This document shows positions 24,815 to 34,533 of a stretch of 64,000 bases of DNA, piece after piece. Numbering within the stretch: the stretch's first letter is position 1; each line of letters opens with the position of its first letter. Both the position numbers and the translations under genes were made by a program. Source of the DNA: Ga0077548 sp035440445 (GTDB lineage: Bacteria > Pseudomonadota > Alphaproteobacteria > Rhizobiales > Xanthobacteraceae). The stretch is taken from NCBI GenBank assembly GCA_035440445.1, contig DAORMJ010000006.1, forward strand, positions 90,920 to 154,919, written 5' to 3'. Under the pieces are notes generated by a model. The model did no database searches and was not told the origin of the DNA. It saw nothing but the letters and a program-made list of their open reading frames with translations.

Positions 24815-26664
24815 CCGGCTTTGCGGCGGGCGTGCAGCGCGAGCAGGCCAAGTGCGGCCGGCGTCATGCCTTCAATGCGGTTCGCGTGGCCAAGCGTGCG
24901 CGGACGAACGGTGTTGAGCTTGGCGCGCAGTTCGTTGGAAAGCCCGGGGATCGCCTCGAAGTCCATGCCTTCCGGCAAACCCAGCGATTCGTCTCTGCGA
25001 AAGCGCTCGGCGTCTTCGCGCTGGCGCTCAAGATAGACGGAGTATTTGGCGTCGATCTCCAACTGTTCGGCGATCGTCGGCGCGAGAGCCGCGATTCCCG
25101 GCCAGATTTTCGCTACCTGATCCCGGGTGATCGAGGCGTAGGACAGTAGCTCGAACGCGCTGCGGCGCTGGCCGTCGCGATTGAGCGTGATTCCAAAATG
25201 CGCCGCTTCGTTCGGCGTGACGGATACTGCGTCCGCCGCTTCGCGCGCGGCCCGCAAAGCCTCCGCCTTTGCTCCATAGGCTTTCGCGCGAACAGATCCG
25301 ACGCAGCCGAGCGCAACGCCTTTGGCGGTCAGTCGCTGATCGGCGTTGTCTGCGCGCAGCGCCAGACGGTATTCCGCCCGCGACGTGAACATGCGGTAGG
25401 GCTCGGTGACCCCGCGCGTGATAAGATCGTCGATCATCACGCCGAGATAGGCCTCGGTCCGGTCGAAGGTGATGGCGTCACCCCCACTAGCGCGGCGGGC
25501 AGCATTGAGACCCGCCAGAAGTCCCTGTGCCGCAGCCTCTTCGTAGCCTGTGGTGCCGTTGATCTGGCCCGCCAGGAAAAGACCGGGGATTTTCTTGGTT
25601 TCAAGCGAAGCGACGAGTTCGCGTGGATCGACGTGATCATATTCGATCGCGTAGCCGCAGCGCTTCATCGCGACGTTCTCGAGACCCGGGATGGTTCTGA
25701 GAAGCGCGATCTGGACGTCTTCTGGGAGCGACGTGGAAATGCCGTTGGGATAGACCGTGTCGTCGTCCAGCCCCTCGGGCTCGAGGAAAATCTGATGGCC
25801 GTCGCGCTCGCCGAAGCGCACGATTTTGTCCTCGATGGAGGGGCAATAGCGAGGTCCGCGACTTTCGATCCGGCCCGAATACATCGCCGATCGATGAATG
25901 TTGTCGCGAATGACCTGATGGGTGGCCTCTGTCGTGCGGGTAATTCCGCACTCGACCTGCCTGTTCTCGATTTTCGATGTCAGCATCGAGAACGGCTCCG
26001 GCGGATAGTCGCCGGGCTGCATTTGGAGCGATTTCCAGTCGATGGTTTTGCCATCGAGCCGCGGCGGCGTGCCGGTCTTCAACCGCGCCAGTGAGATATC
26101 GAAAGCGGCGAGGGTGCGGGAAAGCCCCATCGCCGGGGCCTCCCCGGCACGTCCAGCCGGAATCTGCTGCTCGCCGATATGGATCAGACCGCGCAGGAAC
26201 GTACCCGTTGTCAGCACGACGGCGCCGCAGGCAATTTCGCGCCCGTCAGCGAGCCGGACACCCGCGATGCGGCCATGCGACAGGAGAAGATCGTCGACTT
26301 CGCCTTCGACGATCGAGAGATTTGGCTGCGCGGAGAGCTCGCGCTGCATGGCGGCGGCATAGAGCCTGCGGTCTGCCTGCGCACGGGGCCCGCGAACCGC
26401 CGGGCCCTTCCGCTTGTTCAATACCCGAAACTGGATGCCACCGGCGTCCGCCACGCGTCCCATGAGACCGTCCAAGGCGTCGACTTCCCTGACCAGATGT
26501 CCTTTGCCGAGGCCGCCGATTGCCGGGTTGCACGACATCGCACCGATGGTAGCGAACTGGTGTGTGACGAGGGCGGTCTTGGCGCCCATGCGTGCAGCAG
26601 CCGCAGCGGCTTCTGAGCCGGCGTGTCCGCCCCCCACAACGATGACGTCAAAACGGTCTTGCAT
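24811..26664 (-). CDS. mnmG: tRNA uridine-5-carboxymethylaminomethyl modification enzyme MnmG (GidA)
   Basis: A 617-residue FAD enzyme. The nucleotide-binding GGGHAG (11-16 in VIVVGGGHAGSEAA), family signatures GPRAQADRRLYAAAMQ and GQINGTTGYEEAAAQGLLAG, and a C-terminal helical domain that meets MnmE (SNELRAKLNTVRPRTLGHANRIEGMTPA region) are all seen. With MnmE it installs the cmnm5 group on U34 of certain tRNAs. It is the downstream partner of mnmE, with a perfect parS in the 89-bp gap, and is coupled to rsmG by a 4-bp overlap. Confidence 0.97.
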   Translation of the reverse strand: MQDRFDVIVVGGGHAGSEAAAAAARMGAKTALVTHQFATIGAMSCNPAIGGLGKGHLVREVDALDGLMGRVADAGGIQFRVLNKRKGPAVRGPRAQADRRLYAAAMQRELSAQPNLSIVEGEVDDLLLSHGRIAGVRLADGREIACGAVVLTTGTFLRGLIHIGEQQIPAGRAGEAPAMGLSRTLAAFDISLARLKTGTPPRLDGKTIDWKSLQMQPGDYPPEPFSMLTSKIENRQVECGITRTTEATHQVIRDNIHRSAMYSGRIESRGPRYCPSIEDKIVRFGERDGHQIFLEPEGLDDDTVYPNGISTSLPEDVQIALLRTIPGLENVAMKRCGYAIEYDHVDPRELVASLETKKIPGLFLAGQINGTTGYEEAAAQGLLAGLNAARRASGGDAITFDRTEAYLGVMIDDLITRGVTEPYRMFTSRAEYRLALRADNADQRLTAKGVALGCVGSVRAKAYGAKAEALRAAREAADAVSVTPNEAAHFGITLNRDGQRRSAFELLSYASITRDQVAKIWPGIAALAPTIAEQLEIDAKYSVYLERQREDAERFRRDESLGLPEGMDFEAIPGLSNELRAKLNTVRPRTLGHANRIEGMTPAALGLLALHARRKAG

Positions 26665-26703
26665 GGCGCTGCTGTAGCGCGAATGCGGGACTCGCGAAAG
26701 CAG

Positions 26704-26719
26704 TGTTTCACGTGAAACA
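26704..26719. promoter_or_regulatory. parS: parS site 2 (perfect match)
   Basis: TGTTTCACGTGAAACA is identical to the canonical 16-bp palindromic parS. It lies in the gap between mnmE and mnmG, about 7.5 kb from the candidate origin. ParB binding here nucleates the partition complex. Confidence 0.97.
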
Positions 26720-26753
26720 CCCTCATGCCGTGCTGCGAGATTCCGTTAAGGAT

Positions 26754-28082
26754 TTATTTACCAATACAGAAAGAACTGAAAATCTTGTCGAGTACGTCTT
26801 CGACATCGACACTCCCCGTCACACGCCCCAGCGCCCGCGCCGCCAGCCGCAGCTCCTCTGCAAAAATCTCTTCCTCGCCGGGAGCAGCCCGCGTGATCGC
26901 CGCCGAAAGCCGCTCTCCGGCCTCGCGCAGGGCAACGCGATGCCGCTCTCTCGTTACGAGCGAGGGCTCGCCGGCAAAGCGCTCGGCCTCGGCCGCAAGC
27001 CGCTTCAGGAGCCGATCGATTCCGAGACCGGTTTTGGCGGAGATCGTGAGGGACTCTTGCTCAGCCAAGGATTGTTTCGAGTCTGAATCGATCAGGTCTG
27101 CCTTGGTGGAAATCCGCCACAGCTTCTGGTGCTCGGATGTCGGCAGACAAATCGATGGCCCCTCCGGCGGAACAAGCAGAAGAACCAGGTCGGCCGCCTC
27201 CGCCCGCGCCCGCGCGCGGCGGATGCCCTCTGCCTCTACCGGATCGCCGGTATCGCGAAGTCCGGCCATATCGACGAGAACCACCGGGACGCCGTTCAGA
27301 TCCAGCGCCACTTCGATCACGTCGCGCGTGGTGCCCGGAATCTCCGATACGATCGCGACATCTCTCTCCGCGAACGCATTCAACAGCGTGGACTTCCCGG
27401 CGTTGGGCGGCCCCGCGATGGCAACGCAAAAGCCCTCCCGTAACCGCTCGCCGCGCCGCGCATCGGCAAGCGCAACGTCGATCTGCGACTTAATTTCGGA
27501 TACGACTCGAAGCGCTGGAATCAACAAGTTTTCCGGCACATCGCCTTCGTCGGAGAAGTCGAGATTGGCCTCGGTAAGGGCCATGGCGTCGATCAACTGG
27601 TTTCGCCAGCCCTCGACCTTCCGCGAAAGCGCACCTTCATACTGATGCATCGCCTGACGGCGCTGCGCTTCTGTCTCGGAGTGGATCAGGTCCCCCAGAC
27701 CCTCCGCATGGGAGATATCTATCTTCCCATTGAGAACCGCGCGCTTCGTGAATTCTCCGGCCTCGGCCGGCCGGAAGCCGGGCAGGCTGCCGAGCACCGC
27801 GAACACCCTACTTACAATCGCCCTGCCACCATGAAGATGCAGCTCGACCAAATCCTCGCCGGTCTCGCTCTTCGGGCCCTGGAACCACAGAGCCAGCGCG
27901 TCGTCGATTGTTTCACGGGTATCAGGATCCATAAGCCGCGCACGCACAGCGCGGCGCGGCTCGGGCAGCTTCACGCCGAATGTTTCGAGTCCGACTCGAG
28001 CCTTGCTGCCGCTGATTCGCACGACCGCGATCGCGGCTGGAAGCCGTCCGCTGGAAAGCGCAAAGATCGTGTCGTCGCTCAT
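26754..28082 (-). CDS. mnmE: tRNA modification GTPase MnmE (TrmE)
   Basis: A 442-residue GTPase. The N-terminal tetrahydrofolate-binding domain comes first (DTIFALSSGRLPAAIAVVRISG). The G domain carries GPPNAGKS (224-231), GTTRD (250-254) and DMAGLRDTGD. The protein ends in the invariant C-terminal CIGK box (FCIGK). It acts with MnmG on U34 of tRNA and dimerises through the G domains. It is divergent from the DUF255 protein gene with about 36 bp between starts. Confidence 0.97.
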   Translation of the reverse strand: MSDDTIFALSSGRLPAAIAVVRISGSKARVGLETFGVKLPEPRRAVRARLMDPDTRETIDDALALWFQGPKSETGEDLVELHLHGGRAIVSRVFAVLGSLPGFRPAEAGEFTKRAVLNGKIDISHAEGLGDLIHSETEAQRRQAMHQYEGALSRKVEGWRNQLIDAMALTEANLDFSDEGDVPENLLIPALRVVSEIKSQIDVALADARRGERLREGFCVAIAGPPNAGKSTLLNAFAERDVAIVSEIPGTTRDVIEVALDLNGVPVVLVDMAGLRDTGDPVEAEGIRRARARAEAADLVLLLVPPEGPSICLPTSEHQKLWRISTKADLIDSDSKQSLAEQESLTISAKTGLGIDRLLKRLAAEAERFAGEPSLVTRERHRVALREAGERLSAAITRAAPGEEEIFAEELRLAARALGRVTGSVDVEDVLDKIFSSFCIGK

Positions 28083-28118
28083 GCGAACACTGCCGCCGTC
28101 GTCGTGTTAGAAAAACGC

Positions 28119-30131
28119 ATGTCCGAAAATCGCCTCGCGCACGAAACCAGTCCGTACCTCATCCAGCACAAGGATAACCCGGTTCACTGGTGGCCGTGGT
28201 CGCCGCAAGCATTCGCCGAGGCGAAACGGACAAACAAGCCCGTTCTGCTTTCCATCGGTTATGCCGCCTGCCACTGGTGCCATGTGATGGCGCACGAGAG
28301 CTTCGAAGACGACGCCACCGCGGCCGTGATGAACGAGCTATTCGTGAACATCAAAGTCGACCGCGAAGAGCGGCCCGAGGTCGACGAAATCTACATGAGC
28401 GCGCTGCAGCACCTGGGCGAGCAGGGCGGCTGGCCGCTCACCATGTTTCTCGACGCAGACGGCAAGCCGTTCTGGGGCGGGACGTATTTTCCCAAGACCG
28501 CACAATACGGCCGTCCCGGCTTTCAGGACGTCCTGCGACAAATTGCCCGGATTTACCGCGACGAGCCCGACAAGGTCGGCAAGAACCGCGACGCGATTCT
28601 CGCGGCCCTTCGCGAGCGAGCACGGCCCGCCGGCAAGGTGACGATCGGGCTGGAGGAGCTCGACCAGCTTGCCGCCCAGTTCCTCAATCTGATCGACATG
28701 GAAAAGGGCGGCATTCGCGGTGCGCCGAAATTTCCACAAAGCGCGATCCTCGAAATGCTCTGGCGCGCGGGCGAGCGCGCGAAGGATCGTCCCGCTTCCG
28801 AATCGTTCTTCAACGCCGTGCTCGTCTCGCTCCGCAACATGTGCGAGGGCGGGATCTACGACCACATCGGCGGCGGCTTCTCGCGCTACTCGGTCGATGA
28901 CCGCTGGCTCGTGCCGCACTTCGAGAAGATGCTCTACGACAACGCACAGCTCCTCGAGCTGCTGGCGCTTGCCTGGCGCAGAACCGGCGAAGACCTATTC
29001 CGCCGGCGCGCTTATGAAACGGTCGAATGGCTCACGCGCGAGATGGTCGTCGAAGGCGGCGGCTTTGCCTCGAGCCTCGACGCCGATTCGGAAGGCGAGG
29101 AGGGCAAGTTCTACGTCTGGTCGCTCCGCGAGATCGAAAGCGTCCTCGGCAACGAAGACGCCCGCCTCTTCGCCGCCGCCTACGACATCACGCATGATGG
29201 CAATTTCGAAGGCCACAATATTCCGAACCGGCTGAAGTCCGGCACCGCAACGGCAGAACAGGACGCCCGGCTTCTCCCGCTCCGCGCGAAACTTCTTGCA
29301 GCGCGCGCAAAGCGAGTCCGCCCCGGCCTCGACGACAAGGTGCTCGCCGACTGGAACGGCCTGATGTGTGCCGCACTCGCCAATGCCGGTGCGATGTTCG
29401 ACGAGCCCGAATGGATTGCGCTCGGCGCCAGTGCCTTCCATTTCGTTTCCGAATCCATGACGAGAGACGAACGCCTTGGTCACTCGTGGCGCGAAGGGGG
29501 CCTGCTCTTTCCGGGACTCTCCTCGGACTACGGCTCGATGATCCGCGCGAGCCTCGCGCTCCACCGCGCAACCGGAGAGGCGCACTATCTTGCCCGCGCC
29601 GTTGAGTGGGAAGCGCTCCTCGAACGCCATCACGCCAACCGCGAAACCGGCGGCTACTTTCTCACCGCCGACGATGCCGGCGAACTGATTCTCCGTCCCG
29701 CCTCGACCCGCGACGACGCGATCCCCAATCCGCACGCCTGGATGGCGCAAAACCTCGTCCGGCTCGCGACGCTAACAGGACTTTCTTCCTACCGCGAAAA
29801 GGCCGAGCGGCTGTTCGAGGGTGTGTTGCCGCTCGCCGCCGCAAACCTGTTCGGCCATGCCGCGCTTCTTGCGGGTCTCGACACCCGGCTCCGCCTCACC
29901 GAGATCGTCCTGACCGGCCCGAACCAAACGCCATTCGAACGCGCCGCGCTCCGGCAGTCGTTCCTTGCCACGACGCTCCTGCGCACCGACGCAGACATCG
30001 CGCTCCCCGCAGATCATCCCGCTCGCGAAAAGCTTGCCGCTGCCAAAGGCGAGAACGCGGCCTTCGTCTGCCGCGGCGAAGTCTGCTCGCTGCCGATTAC
30101 TGACGCGCAAGAGCTCGCCCACTCGCTCTAA
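28119..30131 (+). CDS. DUF255/YyaL thioredoxin-fold protein with six-hairpin domain
   Basis: A 670-residue protein. The N-terminal thioredoxin-like DUF255 domain contains ETSPYLIQHKDNPVHWWPWS and the CHWC motif at 51-54. It is followed by an N-acylglucosamine-epimerase/glycosidase-like alpha-helical domain (GGIYDHIGGGFSRYSVDDRW, PHFEKMLYDNAQLLELLALA, DKVLADWNGLMCAALANAG). The human homologue is SPATA20. No reaction is established. The much longer open frame upstream crosses mnmE and is rejected; ATG 28119 starts the family's N-terminus, although no strong ribosome site is visible. Confidence 0.9.
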   Translation: MSENRLAHETSPYLIQHKDNPVHWWPWSPQAFAEAKRTNKPVLLSIGYAACHWCHVMAHESFEDDATAAVMNELFVNIKVDREERPEVDEIYMSALQHLGEQGGWPLTMFLDADGKPFWGGTYFPKTAQYGRPGFQDVLRQIARIYRDEPDKVGKNRDAILAALRERARPAGKVTIGLEELDQLAAQFLNLIDMEKGGIRGAPKFPQSAILEMLWRAGERAKDRPASESFFNAVLVSLRNMCEGGIYDHIGGGFSRYSVDDRWLVPHFEKMLYDNAQLLELLALAWRRTGEDLFRRRAYETVEWLTREMVVEGGGFASSLDADSEGEEGKFYVWSLREIESVLGNEDARLFAAAYDITHDGNFEGHNIPNRLKSGTATAEQDARLLPLRAKLLAARAKRVRPGLDDKVLADWNGLMCAALANAGAMFDEPEWIALGASAFHFVSESMTRDERLGHSWREGGLLFPGLSSDYGSMIRASLALHRATGEAHYLARAVEWEALLERHHANRETGGYFLTADDAGELILRPASTRDDAIPNPHAWMAQNLVRLATLTGLSSYREKAERLFEGVLPLAAANLFGHAALLAGLDTRLRLTEIVLTGPNQTPFERAALRQSFLATTLLRTDADIALPADHPAREKLAAAKGENAAFVCRGEVCSLPITDAQELAHSL

Positions 30132-30222
30132 CATCGGCCCGTCAGCGCCGCTCGCGATTGCACTGCCAAGACGGTTTGCATAGCCTGCCTCGAACAAACA
30201 AAATTCGCGGGGGCGAACGACC

Positions 30223-31089
30223 ATGCAAGCATCCATCCTGACCGATCTACTGCTGCCGCTGTCGATCGGCGTCATCATGTTCGGTCTGGGCTTAAGCCTG
30301 ACCTGGGAAGATTTCCGCCGTGTCGCGCGCTATCCTTTCGCGGTCGGCTTCGGACTGCTTCTGCAAATTCTGCTGCTTCCCTTCGCAGCACTCCTGATCG
30401 CGATCTGGCTCAAGCTCTCGCCCAATCACGCGCTCGGCCTGATGCTGGTCGCGGCAGCACCCGGTGGCGCCACGGCCAACATTTATAGCCACCTCGCCAA
30501 AGGCGACGTCGCGCTCAACATCACGCTGACTGCCGTGAACAGTGTGCTTGCGCTCCTCACGCTTCCGATCGTCGTCAATCTGTCGCTCGAATACTTCCTC
30601 GGTGCCGGCCAGTACGTGCCGCCGCCGCATCGCAAGATCATCGAGGTTGCCGCAATCATTCTGCTTCCGGTCGTGATTGGCATGCTGGTGCGCGCCCGCG
30701 CGCCGGAATTCGCCACGCGGATGGAAAAGCCGCTAAAGCTCTTCTCGGTGCTGGTGCTGACCATCCTGATCTTCGCCGCGATCTATATCGAACGCGCGAA
30801 ACTTCTCGACAGCATCATCGCAGTGGGCGCGGCCTGCGTTCTCTTCAATGTCGTCAGCATGATGACCGGCTATCTCGCGCCGCTCGCGCTCAAGCTACCC
30901 GAGCGGCAGGCGATCGCCATCACCATGGAAATCGGCATCCACAACACGGCACTCGCCATCTATGTCGCGCTGAACGTGCTGAACAATCCCGCAGCCTCAC
31001 TGGTGCCCGGCATCTACACGCTTTCGATGTATCTGACGGCCACCCTGTTCGCGGTTTACGTCTCGCGCAGGAATGTTGCTCCGGCGTAA
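30223..31089 (+). CDS. bile acid:sodium symporter (BASS) family transporter
   Basis: A 288-residue membrane protein with about nine to ten hydrophobic segments. BASS landmarks are FGLGLSLTWEDFRRVARYP, LMLVAAAPGGATANIYSHLAKGDVALNITLT (the sodium-binding crossover region) and the second crossover AIAITMEIGIHNTALAIYVALN. The family imports organic anions with Na+; bacterial substrates range from bile acids to pantoate and keto-acids, and none can be inferred here. It lies alone between the DUF255 gene and a bidirectional terminator. Confidence 0.88.
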   Translation: MQASILTDLLLPLSIGVIMFGLGLSLTWEDFRRVARYPFAVGFGLLLQILLLPFAALLIAIWLKLSPNHALGLMLVAAAPGGATANIYSHLAKGDVALNITLTAVNSVLALLTLPIVVNLSLEYFLGAGQYVPPPHRKIIEVAAIILLPVVIGMLVRARAPEFATRMEKPLKLFSVLVLTILIFAAIYIERAKLLDSIIAVGAACVLFNVVSMMTGYLAPLALKLPERQAIAITMEIGIHNTALAIYVALNVLNNPAASLVPGIYTLSMYLTATLFAVYVSRRNVAPA

Positions 31090-31113
31090 GAACGAAACAC
31101 GCAACGTAATAAA

Positions 31114-31137
31114 AAGCCCCGCATCATTGCGGGGCTT
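31114..31137. terminator. intrinsic terminator, probably bidirectional
   Basis: A 10-bp perfect stem AAGCCCCGCA (31114-31123) / TGCGGGGCTT (31128-31137) with loop TCAT lies 24 bp after the BASS gene. On the plus strand it is followed by CTCTTTA. On the minus strand it is followed by a T-run (TTTTTATTA), so it would also stop minus-strand transcription coming out of rho. Confidence 0.85.
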
Positions 31138-31150
31138 CTCTTTATCGTAA

Positions 31151-31250
31151 CCTCATCCTGAGGAGCGACCGAAGGTTCGCGTCTCGAAGGATGGCGGCGA
31201 TCTAACCCTTCGAGACGCGCTCGCATAGGCTCGCGCTCCTCAGGGTGAGG
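31151..31250. repeat. 100-bp imperfect palindrome, REP-like intergenic element
   Basis: The left arm CCTCATCCTGAGGAGCG mirrors the right arm CGCTCCTCAGGGTGAGG, and inside GTCTCGAAGGATG mirrors CCCTTCGAGAC. The whole element folds into one long stem. Sequences of this type are a dispersed intergenic repeat in Bradyrhizobium-like genomes (from memory of the family, not searched). It sits between the BASS terminator and the rho stop codon. Confidence 0.8.
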
Positions 31251-31257
31251 GCAAATA

Positions 31258-32523
<1,266 letters not shown>

Positions 32524-32739
32524 TGGGAATAGTCCTTTTCAGCGGTTACCGCCGCTACGGTGCTTGCAGTCAGAGGGGAGTACGGGTCTCTCAGGCGGTG
32601 GAAATTTTGACGCCCGGCGCCGCTGCCGAAACAAAAACGAGTTCGGCTGATCCGCGGTCGATGCCCGTGTTTTTAGGAAGGCACGACAAAAATAGGAAAA
32701 ACCCGGCAGCGAGGCAAGCCCGGCGGGAAAATCTTTTGC

Positions 32740-33162
32740 CTAGAACGGTTTCACCACGGCCAGGATGACGATTCCGATCATCAGCGCCGTCGGTATTTCA
32801 TTGGCCAGCCGATAGAACCGGTCGGACCGCGTGTTGGCATCCGCTGCAAATTCCCGGACCCAGCGCGACATCACGCCGTGCATGGCCGAGAGCGCCAGCA
32901 CCAGCACAAACTTGCCGTGAAACCAGCCCGCGCGCCACGCGCCGCTCTCGTAGAGCAACCAGAGTCCCGCGAGCCAGCTGACAATCATGGCCGGCAGAGC
33001 GATCGCCTTCAGGAGCCGCCGCTCCATGATCTTGAAGGTCTCGGACTGGATCGAGCCTTTCACCGCCGAGCAGTGATAGACCATGAGCCGCGGCAGATAG
33101 AGCAGCGCCGCCATCCACGAGATGACCGCGAGAATATGGATCGCCTTCACCCATAGATACAT
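32740..33162 (-). CDS. hemJ: HemJ-type protoporphyrinogen oxidase
   Basis: A 140-residue membrane protein with four hydrophobic segments. The HemJ/UPF0093 N-terminus MYLWVKAIHILAVISWMAAL carries the conserved His (about H9) and is followed by YLPRLMVYH. HemJ oxidises protoporphyrinogen IX to protoporphyrin IX in many alphaproteobacteria that lack HemG and HemY. It lies 28 bp after hemE on the same strand. The frame begins with GTG at 33168, but the ATG at 33162 has GGAG at better spacing. Confidence 0.9.
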   Translation of the reverse strand: MYLWVKAIHILAVISWMAALLYLPRLMVYHCSAVKGSIQSETFKIMERRLLKAIALPAMIVSWLAGLWLLYESGAWRAGWFHGKFVLVLALSAMHGVMSRWVREFAADANTRSDRFYRLANEIPTALMIGIVILAVVKPF

Positions 33163-33190
33163 ACTCACGCTCCGCGATTTCGTCCGGCCA

Positions 33191-34219
33191 TCATTCGCCC
33201 CTGACGCGCCGGATCATCTGCTCGACATGCGCAATCGGCGTTTCCTTCCGAATACCATGCCCGAGATTGAAAATGTGCCGCACACCGCGCAAATCGCGGA
33301 GCAGGTTATCAACCGCTTCATCCAAGGCTTTTCCACCCGCGATCAGCGTCAAAGGATCGAGATTTCCTTGGATTGCAAACTTATCCCCGAACCTCACAGC
33401 CAATTCCGATCTGTCGCAAATCCAGTCAATGCCGGCGGCATTCGCTTCTGCCCGGGTCGCAACTTGCTCAATGCCTTTGAGCGATACGCCTTTCGGAAAG
33501 ACGATGATCCGCGCGTTTGGCACGGCTGCGCGCACTTTCCGCGCGATTTCCGCAACCGGCGCCACACACCAGCGTTCGAACGAGATCGGATCGAGTACAC
33601 CGGCCCAAGTATCAAAAATCTGCACCGCCTCCGCGCCAGCCCTCAGCTGGCCAATCAGATGCGCAGCGGACGCGTCCACAAGACGGTCGATGATCTTTTG
33701 AAACAATGCTGGTTCGCGCATCGCGAGCAACCGCGCCGGCGCCTGATCGTCCGTTCCTCGTCCCGCGACCAGATAGGTCGCAACCGTCCAGGGCGCACCA
33801 CAGAAGCCGATCAATCCGGTTTCCCTGGGCAGTGCGGCTCGCGTCTTCGCAATCGCCTCATAGACACGCGTGACGATCGAAGGATCGAGTATCTCGGAAA
33901 GCTTCGCAAAGTCCGATTCATCGGCAACCGGTTCAAGCCTTGGACCTTCGCCCTCTTCGAACCAGAGTTTCGCGCCGAGCGCGTAAGGTACGATCAAAAT
34001 ATCGGAGAAGATGATCGCAGCGTCAAAACCGAAACGCCGGATCGGCTGCAAAGTCACTTCACAGGCAAGTTCGGGATTGAGACACAGATCAACGAAGCCA
34101 CCGGCCAGCTTTCGTGTCTCGCGATACTCGGGAAGATAGCGTCCAGCCTGCCGCATCATCCAGACCGGTGGCACTTCGAACTTCTCACCGTCCAGTACGC
34201 GGAGGAACTTATCCTTCAC
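33191..34219 (-). CDS. hemE: uroporphyrinogen III decarboxylase
   Basis: A 342-residue enzyme that decarboxylates the four acetate side chains of uroporphyrinogen III to give coproporphyrinogen III. It has the signature PPVWMMRQAGRYLPEYRETR near the N-terminus, the catalytic Asp in FGFDAAIIFSDIL, GFCGAPWTVATYL and the C-terminal HIFNLGHGI. It starts with GTG at 34219; AAGGA lies about ten bases upstream. Its start abuts the candidate replication origin, exactly as in Caulobacter, and with hemJ it forms a haem pair. Confidence 0.96.
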   Translation of the reverse strand: MKDKFLRVLDGEKFEVPPVWMMRQAGRYLPEYRETRKLAGGFVDLCLNPELACEVTLQPIRRFGFDAAIIFSDILIVPYALGAKLWFEEGEGPRLEPVADESDFAKLSEILDPSIVTRVYEAIAKTRAALPRETGLIGFCGAPWTVATYLVAGRGTDDQAPARLLAMREPALFQKIIDRLVDASAAHLIGQLRAGAEAVQIFDTWAGVLDPISFERWCVAPVAEIARKVRAAVPNARIIVFPKGVSLKGIEQVATRAEANAAGIDWICDRSELAVRFGDKFAIQGNLDPLTLIAGGKALDEAVDNLLRDLRGVRHIFNLGHGIRKETPIAHVEQMIRRVRGE

Positions 34220-34533
34220 CTCGCGATTATCCTTTCTTTCATAGAATCTTTTCTAGAATCTTTTGTTGAGTCTGTTTGACCTATCGAGTCCGTGGACAAA
34301 GCGTTGCGCGCGATGTTCGCTCCACGTTTCGTTTCATCCCCGGAACACACAACCCGTCAGACCGTCGATATTGTCGCGTTTCCTCGCTTATTCCCACAAG
34401 TCACAGACAACTGCCAGATTCTCCGCTGCGGCGAATGAATCGGGACGATTCCGGCCGCTATCCCACGGCGGCCTTGCGCCGGGCATTTTGGCGTGGCCTT
34501 CTCCCCAGCAATCCACAGCCTCCGGGATAACGC
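34220..34533. other. oriC: candidate chromosomal replication origin (oriC)
   Basis: A 314-bp gene-free gap between divergent hemE and the PDRP gene. It holds three tandem 12-bp AT-rich units beginning TAGAATCTTTT (34242, 34254, degenerate at 34266), a plausible unwinding element. Seven GANTC methylation sites start at 34244, 34256, 34268, 34286, 34417, 34437 and 34447. Two DnaA-box-like 9-mers match TTATCCACA at 7 of 9: TTGTCCACG (minus, 34291-34299) and CAATCCACA (plus, 34509-34517). The hemE-ori-PDRP-maf-aroE-coaE-dnaQ-secB order matches the Caulobacter origin, and parAB/parS lie nearby. Genes on both flanks point away from it. Function is inferred from synteny and motifs. Confidence 0.8.

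Noticed and set aside
27909..27924. Possible third parS (TGTTTCACGGG...) inside mnmE
   Set aside because: Only the left half-site matches; the palindrome is not completed.
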